26,723 nt of DNA, taken from positions 1-26,723 of IMG/VR virus record IMGVR_UViG_3300033142_000285, one strand, 5' to 3'. The position numbers and the translations under genes were made by a program. The stretch comes from a virus. Of the stretch, positions 1 to 8,165 are shown piece by piece. Each line of letters begins with the position of its first letter. The stretch's first letter is position 1. The notes below the pieces were generated by a model. The model was not told the DNA's origin and ran no database searches. It was given only the letters and a program-made list of their open reading frames with translations.

Positions 1-1
1 A

Positions 2-1570
2 ATGTTCACAGATAAAGTTGTCCCGATATCCGTTAACTATCCGTTTTTCTTCAAACCGATCCAGGATGGTATGGATCGTCCTAAGACCGAACTGGCATAT
101 AGAGTCCCAGCTTCGAAACTTACTAGACGTAAATTAGAAACAAACGAACAGTTAAGAGAATTAGAAGGATTAGATACAACAATAGATTGGAAAAATACAG
201 GAGATAACTCTTACGATGGTGAAAAATTAAAGTTATTAGCGCATGATGAAAGTGGTAAGTGGGAAAGACCTGATAATATATTAAACAATTGGAGAGTCAC
301 AAAAACTACATTAAGACTAGGGCGTAGGATCGTAGGCAAGTGTATGATGGGCTCAACTTCAAACGCATTAGATAAAGGTGGGAACAACTTTAAAAAACTC
401 TACTACAATTCAGACGTTACAAAAAGAAATAGAAATGGACAAACAAGTAGCGGACTCTATTCTCTTTTCATCCCTATGGAATGGAACTACGAAGGATTCA
501 TGGATACTTTTGGATCACCTGTATTCACTACGCCGGAAAATAAAACAATCGGAGTTGACAATCTCCCAATTGAAACAGGAGTAATAGAGCATTGGGAGAA
601 CGAAGTAGAAGGATTAAAGTCAGATCAAGATAGCTTAAATGAATATTACAGACAGTTTCCAAGAACTGAACAACACGCTTTTAGAGATGAAGCAAAAGAA
701 TCTTTATTTAATCTAGTTAAAATATATGAGCAAATAGATTACAATGATGAAGTTGTAAACTCAGCAAATATAACTAGAGGAAGCTTTCAATGGGAGAGCG
801 GCATAAAAGATACTAAAGTAATATTTTATCCAAATAAAAACGGTAGATTTCTAATATCGTGGGTTCCACCTAAAAATCTTCAAAATCAAGTAATTATAAA
901 AAATGGACTTAAATACCCTGGAAACGATCATGTCGGAGCATTTGGTTGTGATTCTTATGATATTAGTGGTACTGTCGACGGCAAAGGGTCTAATGGATCA
1001 CTACATGGATTAACTAAGTTTTCAATGGAAGATGCGCCGCCTAACCACTTCTTTTTAGAATATATATCTAGACCTCAAACTGCAGAAACATTTTTTGAAG
1101 ATGTATTGATGGCTTGTGTGTTTTATAGTATGCCTATACTATGTGAGAATAACAAACCTAGATTATTGTATTATTTTAAAAGAAGAGGATATAGAGGTTT
1201 TAGTATGAACCGTCCTGATAAAATATGGAACAAGCTTTCTAAAACCGAAAGAGAAATAGGTGGTATACCTAACTCAAGTGAAGATATTAAACAAGCACAC
1301 GCGGCTGCAATAGAAACATATATAGAGGAAAATATAGGTTTAGTTGGAGATGGGTATGGAAATATGTATTTTCAACAGACTTTAGAAGACTGGGCGGTGT
1401 TTAATATAAACAATAGAACTAAGCATGATGCATCAATAAGTTCTGGTTTAGCTATAATGGCTTGCAATAAAAACAAATATAAACCTAACGCCAATAGACA
1501 GTTTAAACCATTGAGTTTAAAATTTAATGTATATGACAACGAAGGAATTATTTCAAAAATTAAAAAATAA
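2..1570 (+). CDS. terL: Terminase large subunit (ATPase/nuclease), 5'-truncated by window edge
   Basis: This is the motor protein that packages DNA through the portal and cuts the concatemer. 522 codons are visible. The Walker A loop is not present, so the ATPase N-terminus lies upstream and the ATG at 2 is probably an internal Met. Visible in order: a Walker B-like segment KLLAHDESGKW with D82-E83 (numbering from base 2); a coupling-type motif GSTSN near 117-121; and a RuvC-like nuclease domain with candidate metal ligands D317 (FGCDSYD), E382 (ILCENN) and D476 (TKHDASIS). The spacing and order of these motifs are those of phage large terminases. The stop codon abuts the portal ATG directly (TAAATG), which suggests translational coupling. 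The identification is strong; the true start cannot be given. Confidence 0.93.
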   Translation: MFTDKVVPISVNYPFFFKPIQDGMDRPKTELAYRVPASKLTRRKLETNEQLRELEGLDTTIDWKNTGDNSYDGEKLKLLAHDESGKWERPDNILNNWRVTKTTLRLGRRIVGKCMMGSTSNALDKGGNNFKKLYYNSDVTKRNRNGQTSSGLYSLFIPMEWNYEGFMDTFGSPVFTTPENKTIGVDNLPIETGVIEHWENEVEGLKSDQDSLNEYYRQFPRTEQHAFRDEAKESLFNLVKIYEQIDYNDEVVNSANITRGSFQWESGIKDTKVIFYPNKNGRFLISWVPPKNLQNQVIIKNGLKYPGNDHVGAFGCDSYDISGTVDGKGSNGSLHGLTKFSMEDAPPNHFFLEYISRPQTAETFFEDVLMACVFYSMPILCENNKPRLLYYFKRRGYRGFSMNRPDKIWNKLSKTEREIGGIPNSSEDIKQAHAAAIETYIEENIGLVGDGYGNMYFQQTLEDWAVFNINNRTKHDASISSGLAIMACNKNKYKPNANRQFKPLSLKFNVYDNEGIISKIKK

Positions 1571-3976
1571 ATGATTTACAATAGCACTAACAGTTCATTT
1601 CCGGATCAAGTAGTTTCAGCCGAAGAAAAAGCAAGTTTTGATTATGGCTTAAGAGTTGCGTTGGCTATAGAGGGAGAATGGTTTAGAAACAATAGAGGAG
1701 GTGAAAGATTTATAATGAATTATAATAACTTTCACAGGTTGAGACTATACGCACGTGGGGAACAACCGATTCAAAAGTACAAAGATGAATTATCTATAAA
1801 TGGAGACTTATCATACTTAAACTTAGATTGGCAGAACGTACCTGTTATTCCCAAATTTGTAGACATAGTTGTAAATGGTATATCAAGTAGAAATTACGCT
1901 ATAAATGCTTATGCACAGGATCCTACGTCAACTGCACAAAGAACATCTTATGCAAATAAACTTTTAAAAGATGTAAGGCAAAGAGAGCTATTAGCCAGAA
2001 TACAACAGGTTACTGGAGCTGATTTGTCAGATGGAACAGCAGCTAAACTTGGTTTAGAAAATGAAGATGATATAAAACTTCATTTACAGTTAACATATAA
2101 ACAGTCCATAGAAATAGCTGAAGAAGAATTAATAGATAATGTTTTAGCTAAAAACAAATATGACTTAATTAATAAAAGATTAAATTACGATTTAACAGTA
2201 TTAGGTATTGGATGTGTAAAAACTTCTTTCAATAAGTCTAACGGCGTGACTGTGGATTATGTAGATCCGGCTAATATAGTATACTCGTATACAGAAGATC
2301 CTAACTTTGAAGATATATATTATGTTGGTGAAGTAAAGTCTATACCATTAGTTGAAATTAAAAAAGAATTTCCATGGTTGACAGATGAAGAGCTGAAAAA
2401 AATACAACAGTTCCAAGGTAACACTGAGTACACTAGAAACTGGAATGGTAGAAGTGACAATCAAACTGTTCAGGTTTTATACTTTGAGTGGAAATCATAT
2501 TTAGACCAAGTATTTAAAATAAAATATACTGAGAACGGATTAGAGAAAGCAATAGAAAAACCAGATACTTTTAATCCTGAACCTAATGATAATTTTGAAA
2601 GAGCGTCTAGAGCTATAGAAGTATTATATAGTGGTGCTAAAATACTAGGTATGGAGATGATGTTAGACTGGGGGTTATCTGAAAATATGACGAGACCTTT
2701 TTCTAATAGCGTTAAAGTAAATATGAATTATAATATTGTAGCGCCTAGAATGTATAAAGGTCGTATAGAATCATTAGTTAGTAGAATAACTAGTTTTGCT
2801 GACATGATACAATTAACTCATTTAAAATTACAGCAAGTAATGTCTAGAGTAACACCTGATGGTGTTTACTTAGATGTAGATGGTTTAGCGGAAATAGATC
2901 TTGGCAATGGTACAAATTACAATCCTCAAGAGGCTTTAAATATGTACTTTCAAACAGGTAGTATAGTTGGTAGATCGTTAACTCAAGATGGTGATTTAAA
3001 CCATGGCAAAGTTCCTATACAAGAGCTACAGTCTTCTAGTGGACAAGCTAAGATCGCTTCGTTAATACAAACTTATCAGTATTATTTACAAATGATAAGA
3101 GATGTAACCGGCTTAAATGAAGCTAGAGATGGAAGTTCTCCTGATCCTAATTCATTAGTAGGTCTACAAAAACTAGCCGCTGCAAACAGTAATACAGCAA
3201 CAAGGCATATACTTCAAGCAAGTTTATTTTTGACCTTGAGAACTGCAGAGAATATATCACTTAGAGCAGCAGATGCTTTATCATTTCCTTTAACTAGAGA
3301 GGTACTAATAAAAAGCATCTCTAAATTTAATACTGAAACATTAACAGAGTTAATACAACTTAACCTACATGATTTTGGTATATTTTTAGAACTAGAACCA
3401 GACGAAGATGAAAAAGCACAGCTAGAACAAAATATTCAAGTAGCACTACAAGGAGGACAAATATTTTTAGAAGATGCTATAGACTTAAGAGAAATAAGAA
3501 ATTTAAAATTAGCAAATCAAGTTTTAAAACAAAGGAGGTTAAAGAAGCAGGCTTTAGATCAACAGCAACAACAAGCAAATATTCAAGCACAATCTCAAGC
3601 AAATGCTCAAGCTGCTGAAAGAGCTGCAGCTGCTGAGATGCAGAAAGCTCAAGCTCTTAATCAAACAAACGTTCAATTTGAGCAAGCTAAGTCACAGTTT
3701 GAGATACAGAAAATGGAAAGAGAAGCTCAGATTAAAAAAGAATTAATGGAGCAAGAATTTCAGTATAACCTACAACTAGCTCAAGCTAGTGTTCAAAGAG
3801 ATAAAGAAAAAGAACAATTTATAGAAGATAGAAAAGATAAAAGAACAAAAATACAAGCCACTCAACAAAGCCAAATGATACAACAAAGACAGCAAGATGG
3901 TTTACCAACAGACTTTGAATCAGCCGGCAATGACAATTTAGGTGGTTTTGCAGCAGAGCAATTTATGCCTCGCTAA
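1571..3976 (+). CDS. Portal protein
   Basis: An 801-residue protein directly after the large terminase, the usual place and a typical size for a podovirus/crAss-like portal, the dodecameric ring at the head vertex through which DNA enters and leaves. The N-terminal two thirds is mixed alpha/beta (wing and clip). A helical segment near residues 530-560 carries the PDPNSLVGLQKLAAA stretch I associate with the portal stem/crown region. From about residue 658 to 777 the chain is extremely Gln/Ala/Glu/Lys-rich and predicted to be a long coiled coil, fitting a C-terminal barrel helix projecting into the head. No ribosome-binding site is seen; the start touches the terminase stop. The call rests on position, length and remembered family resemblance, not on a search. 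Confidence 0.88.
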   Translation: MIYNSTNSSFPDQVVSAEEKASFDYGLRVALAIEGEWFRNNRGGERFIMNYNNFHRLRLYARGEQPIQKYKDELSINGDLSYLNLDWQNVPVIPKFVDIVVNGISSRNYAINAYAQDPTSTAQRTSYANKLLKDVRQRELLARIQQVTGADLSDGTAAKLGLENEDDIKLHLQLTYKQSIEIAEEELIDNVLAKNKYDLINKRLNYDLTVLGIGCVKTSFNKSNGVTVDYVDPANIVYSYTEDPNFEDIYYVGEVKSIPLVEIKKEFPWLTDEELKKIQQFQGNTEYTRNWNGRSDNQTVQVLYFEWKSYLDQVFKIKYTENGLEKAIEKPDTFNPEPNDNFERASRAIEVLYSGAKILGMEMMLDWGLSENMTRPFSNSVKVNMNYNIVAPRMYKGRIESLVSRITSFADMIQLTHLKLQQVMSRVTPDGVYLDVDGLAEIDLGNGTNYNPQEALNMYFQTGSIVGRSLTQDGDLNHGKVPIQELQSSSGQAKIASLIQTYQYYLQMIRDVTGLNEARDGSSPDPNSLVGLQKLAAANSNTATRHILQASLFLTLRTAENISLRAADALSFPLTREVLIKSISKFNTETLTELIQLNLHDFGIFLELEPDEDEKAQLEQNIQVALQGGQIFLEDAIDLREIRNLKLANQVLKQRRLKKQALDQQQQQANIQAQSQANAQAAERAAAAEMQKAQALNQTNVQFEQAKSQFEIQKMEREAQIKKELMEQEFQYNLQLAQASVQRDKEKEQFIEDRKDKRTKIQATQQSQMIQQRQQDGLPTDFESAGNDNLGGFAAEQFMPR

Positions 3977-3999
3977 TAACAATTATATAATATCATATC

Positions 4000-5082
4000 A
4001 TGTCAAAATCAGGAAAACTAAAAATAAACAAAGAAAGATTACCTAAAACAAAAAAAGAACAAACAAGTAAAGATGCCATTCAAGAGTCAAAAACAGAGGA
4101 AGTTGTGTTACAGTCTGATGAGAAGAAGGAAGAACAAGAAGTGGGACTGCAAGAAGTGGGACAAACACACGAAGAACAAAAGACTACCGATAAAGTTGAA
4201 GAAGTAACTATTATTGAAGATAAGGAAGAAATAGAAAAACCTAAAGAAGTTGTACAAAATACTGTACAAGTTCCAGAAAATTTAGAAAAAGTCGTTTCTT
4301 TTATGAATGAAACAGGAGGTAACCTAGAAGACTACGTTAGACTTAATGCAGATTATAGTAACGTAGATGAAAAAACATTATTAAGAGAATATTATAAAAG
4401 TACTAAACCACATTTAGATGTTGATGAAATAAACTTTATATTAAGTGATAAATTTTCATATGACAAAGATGTGGCTGATGATCGTGAGATAAAAAAGAAA
4501 AATCTTGCGATGAAAGAAGAAATTGCTAAAGCTAAAACGCATCTAGTTGGACTAAAAGATAAATATTACGAGGAAATCAAGTTGAGATCTAATGTAACTA
4601 AAGAACAGCAAGAGGCTTTAAACTTTTTCAATAGATATAAAGAGAATGTAGACAAAAAAACAAAACAACATTCTGAGTTTGTGAATAAAACTAAAAACTA
4701 TTTTTCAAGTGAATTTGAAGGTTTCGATTTTAATGTGGGAAATAAAAAGTTTAGATATAAAGTATCAAACGTAGATAACATTGTTAAAAACCAGTCAGAC
4801 GTTGGAGATTTTCTAAAGACGTTCTTAGATGAAGATGGAAACGTCACAGATACAGCTGGTTACCATAAAGCTATATACTCTGCTAAAAACATAGACAAGA
4901 TTGCTAATCATTTTTATGAACAAGGTAAAGCTGATGGAGTTAAAAACATTACGGCTAACGCTAATAATATAACAACAGAAGCAAGGAAAGTTCCTAATGA
5001 CACTATGTACTTAAATGGATTACGCGTCAAAGCTATTAACGGTGTAGATACATCTAAATTAAAAATTAAAAAACGAAAGTAA
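4000..5082 (+). CDS. Capsid assembly scaffold-like protein
   Basis: A 360-residue, highly charged, largely helical protein between portal and major capsid protein, the standard position of a phage scaffold (the internal template for shell assembly that is later removed). Residues 1-90 are rich in Lys, Glu and Gln and probably disordered. They include an exact-phase duplication of a five-residue unit (QEVGL/QEVGQ). From about residue 90 there is an ordered helical region (ENLEKVVSFMNETGGNLEDY) followed by coiled-coil-like sequence to about 230. The C-terminus ends in a basic run, KLKIKKRK, a plausible capsid-binding tail because many scaffolds end in a basic helix-turn-helix. No protease gene lies next to it. 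The function is inferred from context and composition. Confidence 0.72.
   Translation: MSKSGKLKINKERLPKTKKEQTSKDAIQESKTEEVVLQSDEKKEEQEVGLQEVGQTHEEQKTTDKVEEVTIIEDKEEIEKPKEVVQNTVQVPENLEKVVSFMNETGGNLEDYVRLNADYSNVDEKTLLREYYKSTKPHLDVDEINFILSDKFSYDKDVADDREIKKKNLAMKEEIAKAKTHLVGLKDKYYEEIKLRSNVTKEQQEALNFFNRYKENVDKKTKQHSEFVNKTKNYFSSEFEGFDFNVGNKKFRYKVSNVDNIVKNQSDVGDFLKTFLDEDGNVTDTAGYHKAIYSAKNIDKIANHFYEQGKADGVKNITANANNITTEARKVPNDTMYLNGLRVKAINGVDTSKLKIKKRK
4135..4164 (+). repeat. 15-bp tandem duplication inside the scaffold-like gene
   Basis: Two adjacent copies of a 15-base unit, CAAGAAGTGGGACTG and CAAGAAGTGGGACAA, agree at the first 13 positions. They keep the frame and encode QEVGL then QEVGQ. They lie in the low-complexity, probably disordered N-terminal part of the protein, where in-frame slippage would be tolerated. 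Confidence 0.75.
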
Positions 5083-5094
5083 ATTTAAACTAAA

Positions 5095-6555
5095 ATGGGA
5101 GAATTTGTAAACAATGGTGCACCCGGAGGAATTGGAGCTTTTCCAGCTTCTTTAGCACCATCTCAAAACAAAGTTGTTCTTGAGAGCAACTACTTGAAAT
5201 TTGACGGTGAGGACGGCGTTAACTTTTCACAACAATACCTACCTGAGCTTTACGAAGCAGAAGTAGAGAGATACGGAAACAGAACTTTATCTGCTTTCTT
5301 GAGAATGGTTGGAGCTGAAATGCCAATGACTTCAGATCAAGTTATCTGGTCAGAGCAAAACAGACTTCACGTTTCTTATAACGAAGTTGTTATTGCTAGC
5401 ACAAACAGTATTGATATTACTGTTCCTGCTGAAAACACAGGTAACTGTGCTATTAGAAAAGGACAAACAGTTGCTATATCTAACGGCTATACTACAGTAA
5501 AAGCTTATGTTACCGCTGCTCCGACAGGTGCTGGTGTAGCATGGAACGTTACTGTTGAATGCTATCAGTTTGCTGATTTAGCTGCTGCTGGATTAGCTAA
5601 TGGAGACAATGTAACTGTATTTGTTTACGGTTCTGAGTTTGCTAAAGGTACAGAAGGAATGGACACAGCTATTGAGCCAGTATTGACTCAGTTTAGCAAC
5701 AAACCAATTATCATTAAAGACTTTTTCGAAGTATCAGGTTCTGATGCTGCACAAATCGGTTGGGTAGAAATAGCTACTGAAGAAGGTGCATCTGGATACC
5801 TATGGTATTTAAAGTCTGAGTCTGAAACAAGATTAAGATTTGAAGATTATCTTGAAATGGCAATGGTTGAAGGTGAACTAAGATCAGCTACTAGTGGTAT
5901 TCCTGCTGGTGATAAAATCGAAGGTACACAAGGTATGTTCGCTGCTATCGAAGAAAGAGGCTTAGTATATGAAGACTTTGCTGCTGCTCCAGTTCCTGCT
6001 AATGGTTCACTAGGAGATTTTGATAATATCCTACAGCAATTAGACAAGCAAGGTGCTATTGAAGAAAACATGTTATTCTTGAACAGATCTACTGCTCTTG
6101 ACTTTGATGATATGTTAGGCGCAATTGGTGCTGGCTACGACGGAGGTACTTCATATGGTCTTTTTGACAATGAAGCTGATATGGCGTTGAACTTAGGTTT
6201 TTCTGGTTTTAGAAGAGGTTCTTATGACTTTTATAAAACTGACTGGAAATATCTAAACGATGCTTCTACTAGAGGGTTAACTAAAGACATCGATGGTGTT
6301 TTAGTTCCAGCTGGTACAACAACTGTTTATGATCAAATGATGGGATCAAATATCCGTAGACCTTTCTTACACGTACGTTACAGAGCTTCTGAAGCGGATG
6401 ATAGAAGAATGAAGTCTTGGGTGACTGGTTCTGTAGGTGGAGCTTATACTTCATCTTTAGATGCGATGCAGATTCACTTTTTATCTGAAAGATGTTTAGT
6501 GACTCAAGCTGCTAATAACTTTGTGTTATTTACAGCTACTGCTAACCCTGCATAA
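5095..6555 (+). CDS. Major capsid protein (HK97-fold, probable)
   Basis: A 486-residue protein, the expected size for crAss-like and related podovirus capsid proteins, placed after the scaffold-like gene and closed by a strong terminator. The N-terminal arm (1-50) is Gly/Pro-rich. Residues 51-94 contain the helix-rich LYEAEVERYGNRTLSAFLR segment typical of the start of a capsid fold. Residues about 95-185 are beta-rich (repeated Val/Thr strands) and look like an extended loop or inserted domain. The rest contains long helices such as the one around 240-262. The gene is visibly less AT-rich than its neighbours and favours codons such as GCT, AAC, GGT and TTC, consistent with a very highly expressed product. 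The start is preceded by AAACTAAA with no Shine-Dalgarno. The call is from context and remembered resemblance; a fold prediction would settle it. Confidence 0.88.
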   Translation: MGEFVNNGAPGGIGAFPASLAPSQNKVVLESNYLKFDGEDGVNFSQQYLPELYEAEVERYGNRTLSAFLRMVGAEMPMTSDQVIWSEQNRLHVSYNEVVIASTNSIDITVPAENTGNCAIRKGQTVAISNGYTTVKAYVTAAPTGAGVAWNVTVECYQFADLAAAGLANGDNVTVFVYGSEFAKGTEGMDTAIEPVLTQFSNKPIIIKDFFEVSGSDAAQIGWVEIATEEGASGYLWYLKSESETRLRFEDYLEMAMVEGELRSATSGIPAGDKIEGTQGMFAAIEERGLVYEDFAAAPVPANGSLGDFDNILQQLDKQGAIEENMLFLNRSTALDFDDMLGAIGAGYDGGTSYGLFDNEADMALNLGFSGFRRGSYDFYKTDWKYLNDASTRGLTKDIDGVLVPAGTTTVYDQMMGSNIRRPFLHVRYRASEADDRRMKSWVTGSVGGAYTSSLDAMQIHFLSERCLVTQAANNFVLFTATANPA

Positions 6556-6566
6556 GGAAAAACAAT

Positions 6567-6594
6567 AAGATCCCGCTTCGGCGGGGTCTTTTTT
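6567..6594 (+). terminator. Intrinsic terminator after the major capsid gene
   Basis: A stem GATCCCGC / GCGGGGTC (6569-6576 with 6581-6588, one T-G wobble) closes a stable TTCG tetraloop and is followed by a run of six T (6589-6594). Upstream A residues can extend the stem into the T tract. It begins 11 bases after the capsid stop codon. The hairpin is one of the very few GC-rich spots in the window. Confidence 0.93.
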
Positions 6595-6616
6595 ATTTAT
6601 TATATTATATTAAATT

Positions 6617-7402
6617 ATGGAAACAAAAACAAAAAAATCTTCACCAAAAAGTGAAGTAAAAAAAGATACTTGGGAAATTAAAGATAGATATTATCACTTA
6701 CTGAATAATAGAACTCCTTTAAATTATACAATAAACTCTAGGCATTCTTCACGTAAGCCATTACTGTATTGGGATGAAACTACTAATAGTCAAAGAGAAC
6801 TAAGATATGCCACTAACCAAAACTCTCCTTTTGTGGACGAACAAAAAGGACAGGTAACACTTGGTCATATAACTTTTGAAAATGGTGTATTAATGGTTCC
6901 TAGAAGAAACCAAGCTTTACAAAAGATGCTTTCTTTATATCATCCAAATAGAAATAAAACATTTGCAGAAAAAGACGCGGTTGTAGAAGCTAGTAATGAC
7001 TTAGCTTACTTAGAGTATGAAGCTAAAGCTATGATGACAGCTTTTGAAGTGGATATTGATCAAGCAGAGGCGATATTAAGAGTTGAAGTTGGTTCTAATG
7101 TTGATAAGATGAACTCTAAGGAAATAAAAAGAGATTTAATACTATTAGCTAAGACTAATCCAGTATTGTTCTTAGAACTAGCCAATGACGAAAATGTAAT
7201 GTTAAGAAACTTTGCTATAAAAGCAAAAGAAGCTGGAATAATTAAATTATCTCAGGATAACAGAACTTTTAGTTGGGGAGCTAATGGGAAAAAATTAATG
7301 ACAATTCCTTTTGAAGAAAACCCTTACTCAGCTATGGCAGCATGGTTTCAAACTGATGAAGGTTTAGAAGTTTATAAATCTATAGAGAAAAAGTTCTCAT
7401 AA
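6617..7402 (+). CDS. Virion-module protein of unknown function next to the capsid gene
   Basis: A 261-residue soluble protein with no signal peptide or membrane segment. It is the only gene flanked on both sides by strong intrinsic terminators. The N-terminus (1-18) is Lys/Ser-rich and probably disordered. Residues 20-100 contain a compact beta-rich region with the segment RHSSRKPLLYWDE and later LRYATNQNSPFVDEQ. Residues 115-225 are mainly helical and negatively charged, with VEVGSNVDKMNSKEIKRDLILLA. The C-terminus has a well-defined NPYSAMAAWFQTDEGLEVY ending. I remember the same overall pattern beside capsid genes in uncultured marine phage contigs, but I know no assigned function. An auxiliary capsid or head-completion role is a guess from position. 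The start ATG follows TTAAATT with no Shine-Dalgarno. Confidence 0.85.
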   Translation: METKTKKSSPKSEVKKDTWEIKDRYYHLLNNRTPLNYTINSRHSSRKPLLYWDETTNSQRELRYATNQNSPFVDEQKGQVTLGHITFENGVLMVPRRNQALQKMLSLYHPNRNKTFAEKDAVVEASNDLAYLEYEAKAMMTAFEVDIDQAEAILRVEVGSNVDKMNSKEIKRDLILLAKTNPVLFLELANDENVMLRNFAIKAKEAGIIKLSQDNRTFSWGANGKKLMTIPFEENPYSAMAAWFQTDEGLEVYKSIEKKFS

Positions 7403-7417
7403 CATGTAACTATATAT

Positions 7418-7445
7418 AAAGGCGGCAAATCGCCGCCTTTTTTTT
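7418..7445 (+). terminator. Intrinsic terminator after the 261-residue protein gene
   Basis: A hairpin GGCGGC / GCCGCC (7421-7426 with 7432-7437) with a five-base loop AAATC, flanked by AAA on the left and a run of eight T (7438-7445) on the right that can extend the stem. It begins 15 bases after the stop codon and ends only 12 bases before the next start codon, which leaves no room for a separate promoter between them. Confidence 0.93.
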
Positions 7446-7457
7446 AAAATATTAATA

Positions 7458-8162
7458 ATGGCAATAAACGCAAATACAGTATACCAAACCGTTTTACTTA
7501 TATTGAATAAAGAGCAGAGAGGATACATGACTCCATTAGAATTCAATAAAACTGCAACACAGGTTCAGTTGGAAATATTTGAAAGCTATTTCGAAGATTT
7601 AAACCAACAACTTAGACTACCTGAAAACGATACTGCATACGCTAACAGGGTTAAACATATTGAAGAAAAAATAAGTATATTCGAAACATCTGCTAATGTT
7701 AGCACTGTTTTACCTACAGATTGCCATAGAGTAGGCACACTAGTTTACTATAAACCTAATACTAATAAAGTTATTGAATTCGAAAAAGTGTCGGTTCACG
7801 AATATAATTTAATAACTACATCTCCACTCACAGCTCCGTCAGTTGATTTTCCAATATATTACTTAACATCACAAAATACTATAAATGTATATCCTATAGG
7901 ATTAAATCTTCAAGGAAACGTTAGATTAAACTATATTAGAAAACCTAAAGATGTAGAATGGGCTTATTCTGTGGACTCTAGCAACGGCGCTTATATATGG
8001 TCAGGCTTAGGGTCTGGTCAAAACTTTGAAATCGACGACAGTGAACAAACAGAGCTTATATTAAAAATATTAGCTTATGCTGGTATAATAATAAGAGATC
8101 CTCAAATAATACAAACAGCATCTGCGATGGCTCAGCAACAAGATCAAAACGAAAAATCATAA
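7458..8162 (+). CDS. Putative neck (head-tail connector/ring) protein, 234 residues
   Basis: A soluble protein at the first position after the capsid cluster, where short-tailed phages encode the ring or adaptor proteins that extend the portal. Residues 1-75 are helical (TATQVQLEIFESYFEDLNQQLRL lies within this part, in a region rich in Gln/Glu/Leu). Residues 80-180 are beta-rich with the pattern TVLPTDCHRVGTLVYY and YYLTSQNTINVYPIG. The last 35 residues form a helix (ELILKILAYAGIIIRDP) and a Gln-rich end. A helical bundle, beta domain and C-terminal helix would suit P22 gp4-like or crAss-like ring adaptors, but I cannot name the family with certainty. The gene starts 12 bases after the terminator T tract and is separated from the next gene by only three bases. 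Confidence 0.7.
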   Translation: MAINANTVYQTVLLILNKEQRGYMTPLEFNKTATQVQLEIFESYFEDLNQQLRLPENDTAYANRVKHIEEKISIFETSANVSTVLPTDCHRVGTLVYYKPNTNKVIEFEKVSVHEYNLITTSPLTAPSVDFPIYYLTSQNTINVYPIGLNLQGNVRLNYIRKPKDVEWAYSVDSSNGAYIWSGLGSGQNFEIDDSEQTELILKILAYAGIIIRDPQIIQTASAMAQQQDQNEKS

Positions 8163-8165
8163 ATT

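Noticed and set aside
2-4. ATG at base 2 as the true terminase start
   Set aside because: The Walker A region expected upstream of the Walker B motif is absent, so the gene must begin before the window.
378-584. A 68-codon open frame on the + strand within the terminase gene
   Set aside because: It overlaps the conserved terminase coding sequence in another frame and has no start context of its own; a chance open frame.
3622-3640. Palindrome-like GAGCTGCAGCTGC in the portal gene
   Set aside because: It lies in an Ala/Glu-rich coding stretch where GCT/GCA codons make such symmetry by chance.
6516-6523. TAACTTTG, a match to the Bacteroidota -7 promoter box TAnnTTTG
   Set aside because: It lies inside the capsid gene, has no good TTTG -33 partner at the usual distance, and any transcript would meet the terminator within about 40 bases.
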